Below, in pieces: positions 33,092-43,901 of a stretch of DNA of 64,000 nt. A program made the position numbers and the translations under genes. The notes under the pieces are model-generated. The model did not search any database and was not told the DNA's origin. It saw only the letters and a program-made list of their open reading frames with translations. Within the stretch, counting starts at the first letter, position 1; every line of letters starts with the position of its first letter. Origin of the DNA: Phlebopus portentosus (lineage: Eukaryota > Basidiomycota > Agaricomycetes > Boletales > Boletinellaceae); the NCBI GenBank assembly GCA_037892935.1, contig JAYXKI010000004.1, positions 434,001-498,000 of the forward strand, given 5' to 3'.

Positions 33092-34891
33092 ATGAATCAT
33101 ATGAGACATTCCCCCGACTTCACTCCCACTCGGCGAGAACTCGGTCTGCTTTCGGCCTTGCTCTTCTTCCTTTTGTTCATAACGCGCAACGGCCACCAGT
33201 ACGTCGAACCAATCACTTCGCGATATTTTGATGTGCTTGCGAAATCTCAGAGGGTTGAGGTGAAGTCTGAAAGTACTCGGTTTCCAGAACCGAGGCTGTC
33301 CTGGACGGGCACGAGGGTACCAGAGACGACGATTGTGGCACACACTCCCGGTGAGTACTAGTATTTGTTTGCTCCTTACGTCTTGGCGCGTCGGTGCGGG
33401 ATTATAAATAGAACGAAAATCGGCCAAGCCTTTTCTTGCTTTCTTGCTACGGCTTGGCAGAGTGTGGATGCTGACGATCAAATCAAATGTATGCTAGGAT
33501 GGACTGCTCTGGACAAGCTTTATGTATTTAACGGGACAATGTTTGTCGTTACCTCGACACCTGAGGAAATTCCTGAACCAAAACTTTTGACTTCTTCTGG
33601 GTATGAAATATTCAATGGCCCCGTGGAAAGAGCAAAACGCAAGCCATCGGAGAAAGATATCCGCATCGTCACTCCAGAGGAAGCCCGAGTTATCTTCGGG
33701 ACGCAAAGCGCGATTCGACTAGATGGAGTAAGCTTTATGAATACTGATCCGAAACAGTTCATTAAACATTATTAGTGAGTGCTGCTAAGCATGTTATTTA
33801 TACATTTGTCTGAACAGCGAATCCAGTCATTGGGCCGCAGAATTGTTCTTTGGATTCTGGAGGGGCTATTCTTCTCTCGATATCTTCATCACCGCTGATG
33901 GTCAGACAAGCTTGCCGCCGCCGAGGCGAATGATCTTCAGGCATGTCAGTACCACGGAATGGCGTGACTATGCCTCTATGAACCAATGGGTGACCCGGGG
34001 AGCCTTTCCCTCCCTGAGCATGGAATTTAAGGAAGATTGGGCGGATCGCGCAGCGATGCAAGTACCTTTCGTCTTTGACCGAGTACTATTAGCAGACCGT
34101 GCCTCTGCGGGAGAGGGCGAGCCATTCTTGATCACCTGGCGCTCCGCGAGTAATGCATTCGTACTGCCCGGAAGTCAACAGTGGTGGTCGCCTATCCGAC
34201 GAAGCGTCCTCGAGTTTAGCGGGGCCGAGGCACAATGGATATATGGGCCAAATCCGAACGGCACGGCCGAGTATGAAAAGTTCGTGATTACTTATATCTC
34301 GCGGCAGAAATGGGGTCGTCGAATGCTGCGCCAAGCAGATCACGAGAAGCTGGTCGAGGAACTGTATAAGCTCAGGGACAAATATGGATATGAAGTAAAT
34401 GTCGTGAATATGGATAAGTTGACGCGGGCCGAGCAAATTCAGCTTGCGGGTCGAACGACTGTATGTGCCCTTTCTTGGCCTACAAGACGGGTTTCCAACT
34501 GAAACTATTTCTAAAGATCATGATGGGCGTGCATGGAAATGGATTAACTTCACTTGTTTGGATGAGACCTACTCGCCGTGCAACGGTTATCGAGTTCTTC
34601 TATCCCGGTGGTGTCGCATTTGACTACGAGTTCACTACGCGAGCGCTGGGTATGAAGCATTATGGTGTGTGGAATAACGAGTGAGCACTCAGATATACGA
34701 TTCCTGTATGATTGCTTCACTCACAAGACTTGCCCTGGGATAGGACATTCACTCGTCCAAACATTTCGTCTTTCCCAATTTATCCAGAAGGATTCCAAGG
34801 AAACGATATACCATTGAACGGCACGGTCGTTGCCCAACTTGTGCAAGACAGACTGACCCTCAAGCCCGAGCCTAGCACTGATACGTCCTGA
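33092..34891 (+). CDS. Glycosyltransferase family 61 (DUF563), type II membrane protein
   Basis: Five exons (33092-33350, 33498-33774, 33818-34460, 34517-34680, 34744-34891) close in phase to 496 residues. A short N-terminal cytoplasmic stretch precedes a signal anchor (LGLLSALLFFLLFITRNG), giving a Golgi type II layout. The lumenal part contains GWTALDKLYVFNGTMFVVTS, SSHWAAELFFGFWRGYSSLD and a Trp-rich mid-region. The GT61 signature is IMMGVHGNGLTSLVWMRPTR (residues ~394-413), followed by VIEFFYPGGVAFDYEFTTRA. GT61 enzymes transfer xylose, GlcNAc or related sugars; in fungi they are linked to O- or N-glycan or capsule synthesis. Donor and acceptor here are unknown. Family call is strong from the GVHGNGLTS block. 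Confidence 0.9.
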
Positions 34892-35357
34892 AGATGTCCG
34901 TACGGACGCGATTATACCTCCCTTACGAGTTTACCGTACGCAAATGCCAGTTTGAACCTTTGAAATCATATCTCTGGACAACTTTGTAGTACTGAGTCTC
35001 AGCAAGTATCATTATCAATGAAATTTCTACTTGAGAATGATCAGAGTTCGACTTCAGTTAAGATGGATGGATCAAATTATCTGTCGTGATTTCGATTTTC
35101 TCGAGCGAACCTGGCAGGTGGCACGTGGCGAACATTCGAATGAGAAAAGATCGTTTACTGTTGTGACGTCGCGCGTGTAGGTGTCAGACTCTTCCGAATA
35201 TACAACATCAATATTAATCATACTGCACAGTACTGAAATATCTAGAGTTCGTCTTTACTCCGCTCCGTAACTGACGTTGCAGTTGGTCCTGGTACGGCAT
35301 CCTTTGGCACCTGAATGTTTCCTTCTTCATAATTGTGAGCAGGACCTCCGTCTCGAT
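34892..35357. other. Convergent intergenic region
   Basis: Spacer of 466 bp between the 3' ends of the GT61 gene (+) and the first PDI gene (-). Nothing recognisable beyond presumed 3' untranslated sequence. Confidence 0.5.
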
Positions 35358-36780
35358 CTACGATCCTGTTGGCTCACCTTGCGAGATTCGTGCTGCATTT
35401 TCACTCTGAGCAGCGGTCGCCACCCCAGTAGTCGCCGTAGTCATCACAACCTGTCCGGCTCCATCCGTCACCGGCATCTTTGACTCGTTCGATTGCAGCG
35501 TGTTCTCTTGTGATCCAGTGACTTTCGGAACAGCACCACCCATCATCCCAGGGTATCCTTGCTTGCCATGGAAGTTCTTCGCGCTACCATCCCGAATAGC
35601 AGCTTCGAAATCAAACAAATCCGTAAAGCCTCCATGGGCAAGCTTGAGCATCTCCACCTCTTGCTGTTTCTCGATTTCAACCAGCTTCGGATCTGGAATG
35701 AACTCCTCTGCGGCTGCTTTCTCGTTTAGCTTCTCGATGCTCGTCTTGCCGTCGAGAAGAGAATCGAAGAAAGAAGAGAGGGAATCGAGCATCAGGAAGC
35801 CTTTACGGTCGGAAATGATCAGGAACGCATTATGTGATCAAGATGAATCGATGACGGACCTTCGTACTGTACAGGCTTTTTCTTGCCTGCTGGATAGATG
35901 ATAACCTTTGACTTGCCTTCCTCTCCAGCTTCCAATCCCATTTTAACCGAGCTTTTACCACGCCAGTCGCGATGAGAGAAAAATTCAATGTCGTCGCTAT
36001 ACTTGTTTGCCAGAATAGACCAGAGGAGCGGCAGCCGATTCGTCCTCTTCAGCAAGAGAGCTCTTGGCTTCTTTAAGATCTACAGAGAATACAGGCAGTC
36101 TGACTCGAAGTGATGTAGAGACACTCACTGGTTTGGCATTGACCTGGTCAATATCTTCGAAGTAGCGGAGTAGTTTGATTTTATCTGGAACACCGTGTTG
36201 CGCGAAGTAATACAGATCAGTCGCTGATATTTCGCTTTTGTCAAACTTGAAGTCCTTTGGGTCCATGTATTGACCTCGAGGGAACAGCTAAGTGTGAGTT
36301 AGCAAAAGTGAGACTGACGAACCCAAGGAATGGGACCTTGACTCACCCTCACGGTTGGGAGATCCGTTACGTTCTGTTCCGTACACAATTGTTCATTTGC
36401 CGATTCTTGGCAATCTACAGCGTACATCGGCAGTAATGGATAGAGGCTAAGCGCAGTCTTCTCGTATTGTGGTGCCAGTGGCTCGCAATCCTTATCATGA
36501 AGTCAGAAATGTGTTTAAAATACGATTCTGACAGTATGAGAGAAGCTTACACTGCATTGCGACCCCACGAATGCAACAGCGAAAGTCATCTGTATGCAAA
36601 GATTATAGTCAATGGACGAAGAAATTGAGAAAGCAATCAATCACATACCTTTTCCTTCAAAGCAGCCTTAAGCTCATCACGTCCAATTACTTTTACAAGT
36701 GAGTCCTCAGCGAAGAGTGTCGCTGCGACGAGGCTCCGCAATAGGACAAAAGTAAATAAACGCCGTAGGATCATGGTCAT
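35358..36780 (-). CDS. PDI-like ER thioredoxin-fold protein with CSDC active site
   Basis: Six exons (36780-36649, 36589-36551, 36490-36347, 36287-36129, 36079-35860, 35800-35358) close in phase to 378 residues. Signal peptide MTMILRRLFTFVLLRSLVAA; thioredoxin domain with FAVAFVGSQCSDCEPLAPQY, so the redox motif is CSDC at residues 56-59 rather than the usual CGHC. Then YAVDCQESANEQLC, LPTVRLFPRGQYMDPKDF and a second region with LWSILANKYSDDIEFFSHRD. The C-terminus is acidic/helical (EKQQEVEMLKLAHGGFTDLF) with GYPGMMGG. It ends EPTGS without KDEL or HDEL. Exon sizes 132, 39, 144 and 220 are the same as in the tandem paralogue at 38.5-40.2 kb. It should act in the ER lumen, but the altered motif and missing retrieval signal suggest a changed job. 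Confidence 0.83.
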
Positions 36781-37492
36781 TACGGTGACTCGTGATGGCT
36801 TGGACGCGAACTTGAGACGTAGCGCGTGAAGGTAGGGAAACGGGAGACACAAGAATGCTCATCTGAGAGCCGGATCCCATGCACTTATAGGAGCTTTGGA
36901 GATCGCGTCCATCTTGTTGGTTGTTTGGCATACGTGGAACTCAGGGCAATGAACTATTCTCTCTTGCTTATTTCCCACAAGTGCTGCTCGAGACGCATAT
37001 CTGGGTGCGATATCGAATGCCCGTTTGAGCGTGGGCATTCCAAGACGGCAGAGACGCCTTCGGCGGAACCGAGCCAGCGGTAGGCCTGATTGATCGATGG
37101 ACGGTAAGGCATAGGTAGCTGATTTATATAAGGAGATGCTCACCTGTCTTCCAATCGGCAGATGCTATCAATCTCAAGTTTGTCCACTTGGATGTCATTC
37201 AAAATTTCATTACGATATCGACATTCCGGCACTGCCAGTGAATCAACCCAATTCTCCCTGTGAAAAGAGTCCTGTCTTCTCATTAGCACTCTGGGGAAGA
37301 ATCCGAGGACTTTATTGATTTGATACTCCAATGCCACAAGATGCCGGTTGTGTGAAAGTAACGGAGACAGGAAAAAAGGTTTACTGCCCTGAGCATGCAC
37401 AACACATGCCTCTGTGACGTCACGCGAACGTGACGCCTTCCTCGTGCCAAAGAAGAAAGCCGCGTTTTCTTCAACTCCTCGTCAACTTAATC

Positions 37493-38307
37493 ATGGCTCC
37501 TGCAAAAATCCAGATTACAGCTGCAGGGACGCCACTAACTCCATGTGCGAACAGTCCACAGCTCATGCCTTTTCACATCGCGTACTCAGGTCCTGCGCCT
37601 ATAGCCACGTTCTTTCGCGTTAGAGAGATGAACGAGGAGTCGTCGACGTCGTCCGCTTCTGCATCGTCCTCTTTGCCAGGCTCCTCAGATATTGCTGTAG
37701 AAGAGAAGTCTGCAGCCAACGACGGGGTACGTGGGGAAAAAGTCTATGGTGAATGGAAATGGGAAGCTGAGTTTGGGGAAGAGGTTGGTCGCGGCTTTTC
37801 GCGGACGTCGCGTCGTTGGCGTCGAAGTGCCGTTGCCCGAGGGTTACACAGGTGTCATTTTGCATTCTGATGCAGCATCAGCGAAGAAGACCGACCCGCG
37901 AGGAAGCTTATCTAACGGTGTAGAGGATAGCAGAAGGATGAATGGAAGGCGGAAAGCACCGATGCGAGGGACTCGGCATTCGAAACCTATCGAGGTTGAT
38001 GACGATGAAGACGTCAGCGAGTCCTCTCCGAATCAAAATGGAATCGATCTCAACGACGATATGACGGATCCGAGTCTCATTCTCAACTCCAATGAGCACG
38101 AAGGCGAGGTCAAAGCTCTGAAAGCCATGCAAACGTTCCAATCCATCGTGGTTTGGAATCCGGACGTTGTGGTAGACGATGGACGGGATGAATACATACA
38201 AGCTCTCCGGGAATGGACTGCCGTAGCATCAGAGGTAACTTCCATAGATTGGCATCATCATGGAGAATGATCATCATCGTCCTTAGGTTCACCGTATGGA
38301 GGACTAG
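37493..38307 (+). CDS. RNH203: Ribonuclease H2 subunit C
   Basis: Small nuclear protein with N-terminal block TPCANSPQLMPFHIAYSGPA PIATFFRVR and, after an acidic/Ser-rich insert, LVAAFRGRRVVGVEVPLPEG YTGVIL. Both are hallmarks of the RNase H2 non-catalytic subunit C (Rnh203). The C-terminal helix reads ALREWTAVASEVHRMED. Proposed exons: 37493-37726, 37767-38234, 38287-38307 (240 residues). The first intron is only about 40 bp; an acceptor at 37781 would also keep frame. The last exon is 21 nt and gives the family-like ending; without it the frame would end at 38270. The complex removes ribonucleotides from DNA. It lies between, and convergent or divergent with, the two PDI genes, with no functional link implied. 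Confidence 0.87.
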
Positions 38308-38495
38308 CGAGTGCCATTGTGTCGTTCTGGATTCTCTCAGCTGTTCACCGTGTCGATCCGTCAAGTACTTATACCCATCGCTGATTTCCCGTGCCTTACT
38401 ATTTGATTACTGCACCAGATAGCTCGTTCTTCAAGTGTCAGAAATTGTATTGCAAAAATGCAGGATAAGCATTGTATAAACAGTTGTAAAGTACA

Positions 38496-40210
38496 CTAAA
38501 AGGAAAATCGGCCACACTCAAAGCTCGTCCTTGACGTGCTCTTCTGCACCTGCGTCTTCTGAGGGTTCGACAAATGGCTCTGGCGCAGGCGTGGTTCCTT
38601 CAGCAGTAACTTCTTCTGCGACGAAACTTGAAGTTTCTGGCTCAGCCTCAAGCACCGGCTCTGGTTGAGATTCGACTTCTGGCTCAGGCGCTGGTTCTTC
38701 CTTGGCCTCTGGTTCCATCTCCTGCTCAGGTATCGACTCCTGCTCAGGTATCGCTCAGGTACCGACTCAGGCGTAGATGTTTCTCTGACTTCTTCAGCTT
38801 GAGTTTCTGTCGGGGTCGCAGTCGCTGCCGCAGTCGGCACATCCATCACAACCTGTCCTGCCTCATCCGTCATCGGCATCTTAATCTTCTTCGATTTCGT
38901 CGAACTTGAACTTGAGCTGGAGCTCAAACTGGATTCCTGCTTCTTTGCATTGCCACCCTTAGGCTGCGCACCGCCCATCATTCCAGGGTATCCGTTTGTA
39001 TCATGGAAGTTCTTCGCGCTACCGTCTTTCAGGGCTTGCTCGAAGTCGATCATGTCAGCGAAACCTCCGTGCGCAAGCTTGAGCATCTCTGCTTCCTGTT
39101 GACGCTGGATCTCGAGTTCCTCCGGGTCCGGGGTGAATTCTTCTGCGGCTGCTGCTGCGTTCAGTTCTTCAAGGTTGGCTGTGCCGTCAAGAAGAGAGTC
39201 GAAGAACTTCGAGAGCGAGTCGTGTTTCAAGATGCCTGCGCAAAAGGTTAGACGTCAGTGGTAGAAGGTCTATCAGGACGTTGAAGATGGACGAACCCAT
39301 GAATTGCACTGGCTTGGTCTCACCAGCAGGATAAATGAGCACCTTTGACTCGTCAGGCTCACCAGCCTCAAAGCCCATTTTCACCGAGCTCTTCCCACGT
39401 CGGTCACGGTGAGAGAAAAATTCGATGTCATCGCCGTATTTATTTGCGAGTACAGACCATAATAATGGCTGCTTGCCCTTCTTTCTCATCAACAAAGCGC
39501 GGTGTTTATTCAGAATCTAAGGAATACCTTAGTCAATATTATGCGAATAATAATTTAAGAGAAGACAGATACCTTTTTGTCGTTTATCTGGTCCATTTCC
39601 TCGAACTGATGAATTTTCTTGAACTTGCCTGGAATTCCGCGCTGAGCGAAGTAATAAAACTCGCTAGCCGAGCGTTGTGGACCATCAAATTCGACAGACT
39701 TCATCTGCTTTCCTCGAGGGAAGAGCTGTCAAAGTCGAACATTTAGCATCTGATGCTCGCTTGAAAGACTACGTCGAGCTCACCTTGACAGTTGGGAATC
39801 CCTTCACTCCCTGGTCGGCACATAGCCGCTTGTTTGCTGCTGCATCACAATCCACGGCATAAAAGGGTATCAAGGGATGAACGCCAAGAGCTGCTTTGCT
39901 GTACTCTGGTGCCATTCGTTGACAATGCTAGACAGGACATTAGGGAGGGCACTTATGAGGTATAAGGAGGAAGGCTTACTCCGCACCAAGGTGCCACGAA
40001 CGCGACAACTGAAGTCATCTGAACAGAACAAAACGCTTAAGCAATCCCAAAAGCAGTGATATTTAAAGAAAGGCGTACGTTTTGTTTCATAGCCTCTTTG
40101 AACTCCTTATGCCCGATCATCTTCACTTGCGAGCTCTTAGGGAAGAGCGCAGCAGAAACGAGATTTGGCGCGAGAGCCAACGACAGGACAAGAACCTGCG
40201 GCAGCATCAT
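38496..40210 (-). CDS. PDI-like ER protein with CGHC active site; C-terminal frameshift strands KDEL
   Basis: Six exons (40210-40079, 40018-39980, 39927-39784, 39725-39573, 39516-39297, 39234 to stop) parallel the neighbour at 35.4-36.8 kb. Signal peptide MMLPQVLVLSLALAPNLVSA; active site [20 protein letters not shown] with CGHC at residues 56-59; then YAVDCDAAANKRLC, GFPTVKLFPRGKQM and LWSVLANKYGDDIEFFSHRD. The C-terminus carries MLKLAHGGFADMIDFEQAL and a Ser-rich, then acidic region. In the open frame the last ~85 residues turn Arg/Gln-rich and end at 38496. A +1 alternative frame from about 38750 is acidic (EPEAKEEPAPEPEVESQPE) and ends VKDEL at 38518, an ER-retrieval signal. The break lies in an 18-bp repeat where one unit lacks 7 nt. 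Either a recent frameshift or a sequence error. Confidence 0.83.
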
Positions 40211-42193
40211 GGCGTCTCTCACTCAGAAGCCCTGCACGACGGATACCGAAAGAATGGATTTGGACCTTGATGGTTACGGTTGGAGGAGGAGGAAGGAGAG
40301 AAACAGGATGTTCGTCGTGTAACGTGTCCGTCCCGAATTACTTTATAGTTGTTGCTTCCGTGGGCGCGTGTCGGTCCCACCCACGGTAGCGCATACGTGG
40401 AACTCTATCGTTGCGCTCATTCCGGTTTCTCGCCCCGACACTCTCACGGACGTGGCTCTTATTACTGCGCCTCTCGTCGCTGCCTCATCACACCGTGGGC
40501 GTCCCATCCAAGCCGTGAGAATAAGTTAACTGCTCGAAACTCGGTGCCGTCTTTCGTGGAAATGCGAATAAACAGACTTGTCCAGAGAGGCACCATCACA
40601 GTAATGTGGACACAAAAGCGATCAAATCTTATGTCGTGATCGCTTTATTGACAATACTTATGAGGCGCGCAGTAAGGACGGAGAAGTACGATGAGAGTTG
40701 CGAAACTCCCATGAAATCTCAACTAATTTTGTCGAGAGGAGTATCAGTTCTAAAGCATAAAGCTTCTTTGAATCTGGAGACTGATATAACCTATCATTCT
40801 ACATTATCTGGATGTGTTCGCAGAGTCTAGCAAACATCTCTAGTTTGGACATGCACCGCGTGTCCTCCAAATCGGCCAATTAATATCTGGACTTGCTTGA
40901 ATGGTCTGTCCTTTGACAAGAGTAGAAATCGGCATCAATGAAAATTCCTTTCAAATAGCTTCGACCAACCGAGGATGCTGGCTACGCTGGTCATGACCGT
41001 GTCAAGGACCATTCAAGTTGGATTCAGGGTTCCGATGGTCCCTTTCATTCCCGTCTCACCAGTGCTTTCCTTTAAAGATTCTGATTGTAAGTTATTGCTG
41101 ATTTTACAGTACTTACTTTGAAGTTTCGGGGGTCGTTATTCAAGGCGCATGGTCGTCGGAACATCTTACACAGCGGGCAGAATTCTGTTTCTGAGCCGCT
41201 TAAATAGGAAACAGAATTGGAAAGCTCGCCTCTGATTGGCTGGATTCCAGTTCCGGATCAAGTTTTTGAGGCTTGGAAAAAGGGTTTTGCCCCAAGTGTT
41301 ACGTATGCAACGGACAATCGATGATCAGCGCTGATCATGCCAAGAATAGATTGGCGTTCCGATGATCCGCGATCACTCCTTCCGTTTTTTTCTAATTTTG
41401 ATTCTTGACGAGAACCACAGGCCCGGAATCTCAGAAGTCGTAGCTGCCTTAATGCTGAATTGCCTTTGAATTTTTCACTCTCAATAGCTCTAGCACAGTC
41501 GAGGCTCTTTCGGCGGAGAAACATAAACCAATACGACACGAGAATAGATGTAAGTCGACTGGAGTGCCTGGCGTCATTAAATTTACGCTTGTTCCACGCT
41601 ACCAGGATCAATTTCTACGGAAAATTTCTAGAAAAGTTGCAAAGCAGCCCAAGTCGAAGTCGTCGTCGTCGCCCCTCGTCGCTAGCAGACAGCACTAATT
41701 CTGTTGACGAACTTGCAAGGCATGCTTCTCTAGGGCTGACTAGGGCGCTGAGTGAAACTTGTTGATGATGATCAAGCACAGCTCTGTGGAGGAATGAGCT
41801 GGCCGGTGTCAGCCGGACCTATCACGACGCGAGGAGTCTGGAAATAATAGGTTTTTGCGGCACTAAACAGGTCGAAATAGGCCGCCCTGTTGTGATCTAA
41901 TCGCGCCTTTATTCCCCCTTCATCATTGTGTCGCGCCCGTCCGACTCGCCCCTCCTCCCCATCCACAATCTGTCGCTCTTTTCACGCCCATCCAAACGGC
42001 ACATCGTCGCTCTTTCTCAGCATTTGCGTACTTGCATAAAAAGTGGGCATTTTTTTGTCTCCGTCCTTCATTGTAACAACTTGTGCTGACTGGTTCTGCA
42101 TCTCACTCATTTTTGCCCGATTTTTTGTGCTTCTTTTCTTCTAGACGCTTTCTATACCATCGTTGTACTTCACACAGCACCTATACCAACACA
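40211..42193. other. Divergent intergenic region (2 kb) holding a MITE
   Basis: Lies between the second PDI gene (-) and the Kre9/KNH gene (+). Apart from the MITE at 41169-41298 no gene or domain is visible. A TATA-like GCATAAAAAG (about 42033) and a T/C-rich stretch precede the Kre9/KNH start. Confidence 0.5.
41169..41298. mobile_element. 130-bp MITE copy 2 (related to 29387-29512)
   Basis: Shares with copy 1 the order CACAGNGGGCAGAATT, TTTCTGAGCCGCTTA, AAACAGAA, TGGAAAGCTCG, GATTGG, CAGTTC and a TTTGCCCC end, roughly 70-75% alike by eye. Terminal inverted repeats are eroded (CACAGCGGGCAGAA against CACTTGGGGCAAAA) and no clear target duplication remains, so it is older than copy 1. Confidence 0.78.
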
Positions 42194-43118
42194 ATGTCGA
42201 AGGCACTTTTCCTTGCTATCGTCCTCCCTGCGCTTGCCGTTTTGGCGCAAGTCGAACCTCTCGATCCTGCTCCTGGCAACGTTTACAACACTGGGACGGA
42301 CTGTGAGGTTGTTTGGGCGACGGATCCCACGGGCCAGTGGACGACTATGAATATTGAGCTGATGACTGGCTCAAACTCACAGATGGTTCACCTCACGAGT
42401 ACGTGCCTAAAGTCGTGAACATTAAAATGGCATTCCTGATCGACTTTTCTTCCCCTTTTTTTATCTGTTTACAGCCGTTGCAACTGTTGATGGTACAAAG
42501 GACACGAGATTCAGCTTTACCTGCCCTTCGGTAATTTCCTCGGTGTTATAGCGTTCATACGTGCACTAACCGGATTTCTCTCCACTTGACCAGGTTACAG
42601 CGAACTCCGCGATTTACTTCTATCAATTCTCGACCCCTGCCGCTCCCGGAAACCTGACTTGGACAGGCCGTTTCGCCATTGCAGACGCGAGCGGGAAGAC
42701 GGTCGATCCACCGGAGGAACAAGACGGTATCGCATTCGGCACGGGCGCGCTATCAGATCCGAGCACCGCGTCCCCTGCGCCTACGTATCTCGGCGACGCA
42801 GTCTCCACGACTGTTTCAGGAGCAAACGGCACTAGTACTGGATCCACCTCTGTATCAGTCGTTCAGACTGTCATATCCAATTCCGCAACCGGCGCCCTGA
42901 CTGCTACAGGCTCGTTGACGACCACGAGGAGCACTGCGGCGACGCGGTCTGACGCTGCGAACCAGGTTTCTGGTACTGCATCTGGCTCCGATCCTGCAGC
43001 TTCATCACAAAGTACCGCAAGCGGCGCTTCTTCACTCGTTCCTGATATCAAGTCTCGCAGCCTGCAGGCACTCGCTGGCCTCATCGGCACAGCGTTGGTC
43101 TTCACGCCTGTCCTCTGA
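42194..43118 (+). CDS. Kre9/KNH-like Ser/Thr-rich GPI-anchored cell-wall protein
   Basis: Three exons (42194-42398, 42475-42530, 42594-43118) give 261 residues. Signal peptide MSKALFLAIVLPALAVLA; N-terminal Kre9/KNH domain (PF10342 type) with EPLDPAPGNVYNTGTDCEVV, MNIELMTGSN, FTCPSVTANSAIYFYQFS and GRFAIADASGKTVDPPEE. A long Ser/Thr-rich stalk follows. The C-terminus has small residues (SGASS), a spacer and a hydrophobic tail (LQALAGLIGTALVFTPVL), consistent with GPI attachment. Family members are wall or plasma-membrane proteins tied to beta-glucan assembly; the biochemical activity is not established. Confidence 0.88.
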
Positions 43119-43901
43119 GCAGGACTTACGATCAAGCGGGTTGTCCGACAGTGCGCTTCCGCTCCTCTCTCCATCACTTTCCACGATAATACCCGTCCAT
43201 TTTCTTGTTTCGATCATCGCTACGCACAATACTCCTCTCGCACGCACTCGCGGATACTCGCACGGATGCATGCACGCATTACCAGCACGTTGCACGTTTC
43301 TCCCCTCCTAATATCTGCCAATCACATCATGTTCGCACAAGCATCGACATCTTTCTTTCGCTTTAGCCTGATGACCCCGTAAAACACTATCATGTTCTCC
43401 CAGCTGCTTTAGAATAGGCGCACGGCCTGTGCTTTCCATTCTTCGTCCTGTTGGGTCCTTTTTTTTGTGGCTTTTGACGTTCTCGATGCTTTCAGCCTAT
43501 CTTTGATGTTTAATGTACTGAAGGTCCTGTGGGTATAATATAATCAGTCTTCTTGCTGGTATGGTTTCAAGACAGGACAGATTGACGTGACTCGTTGGTC
43601 TATCTGAGTGTCTCTCTGAGCTTCGACTAATCACAATCCTGCGAGGATGGTCTCAAAGAGTAATTACATATCGTGCAGAGGTCCGCCCAAACCCCATCTG
43701 AGACAATTAAAACAGCGATATTATGTTAACTTGAAGGAGTGACAGTATAAAAGAGAGAAATTTCTCAGTAAGGAGCGGAATGTACGAAAGAACGACTGAA
43801 GGCTATGGTCCTTGTAAATGCCGGATAGCTAAGAGCTGGCCCACCGTTGCTGTCTTCCCTTATCGGATCAATCAGAGAGCATGCAAACTGATGCTTGTCA
43901 A
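43119..43901. other. Convergent intergenic region
   Basis: 783 bp between the stops of the Kre9/KNH gene (+) and the GH5 gene (-). Contains T-rich sequence near 43460-43550 likely belonging to the 3' ends. No gene seen. Confidence 0.5.

Noticed and set aside
38740..38765. Very short intron (20-23 nt) that could join the PDI frame to the KDEL frame
   Set aside because: Far below the 36-40 nt minimum seen for other introns here; the sequence is explained better by loss of 7 nt from a repeat unit.
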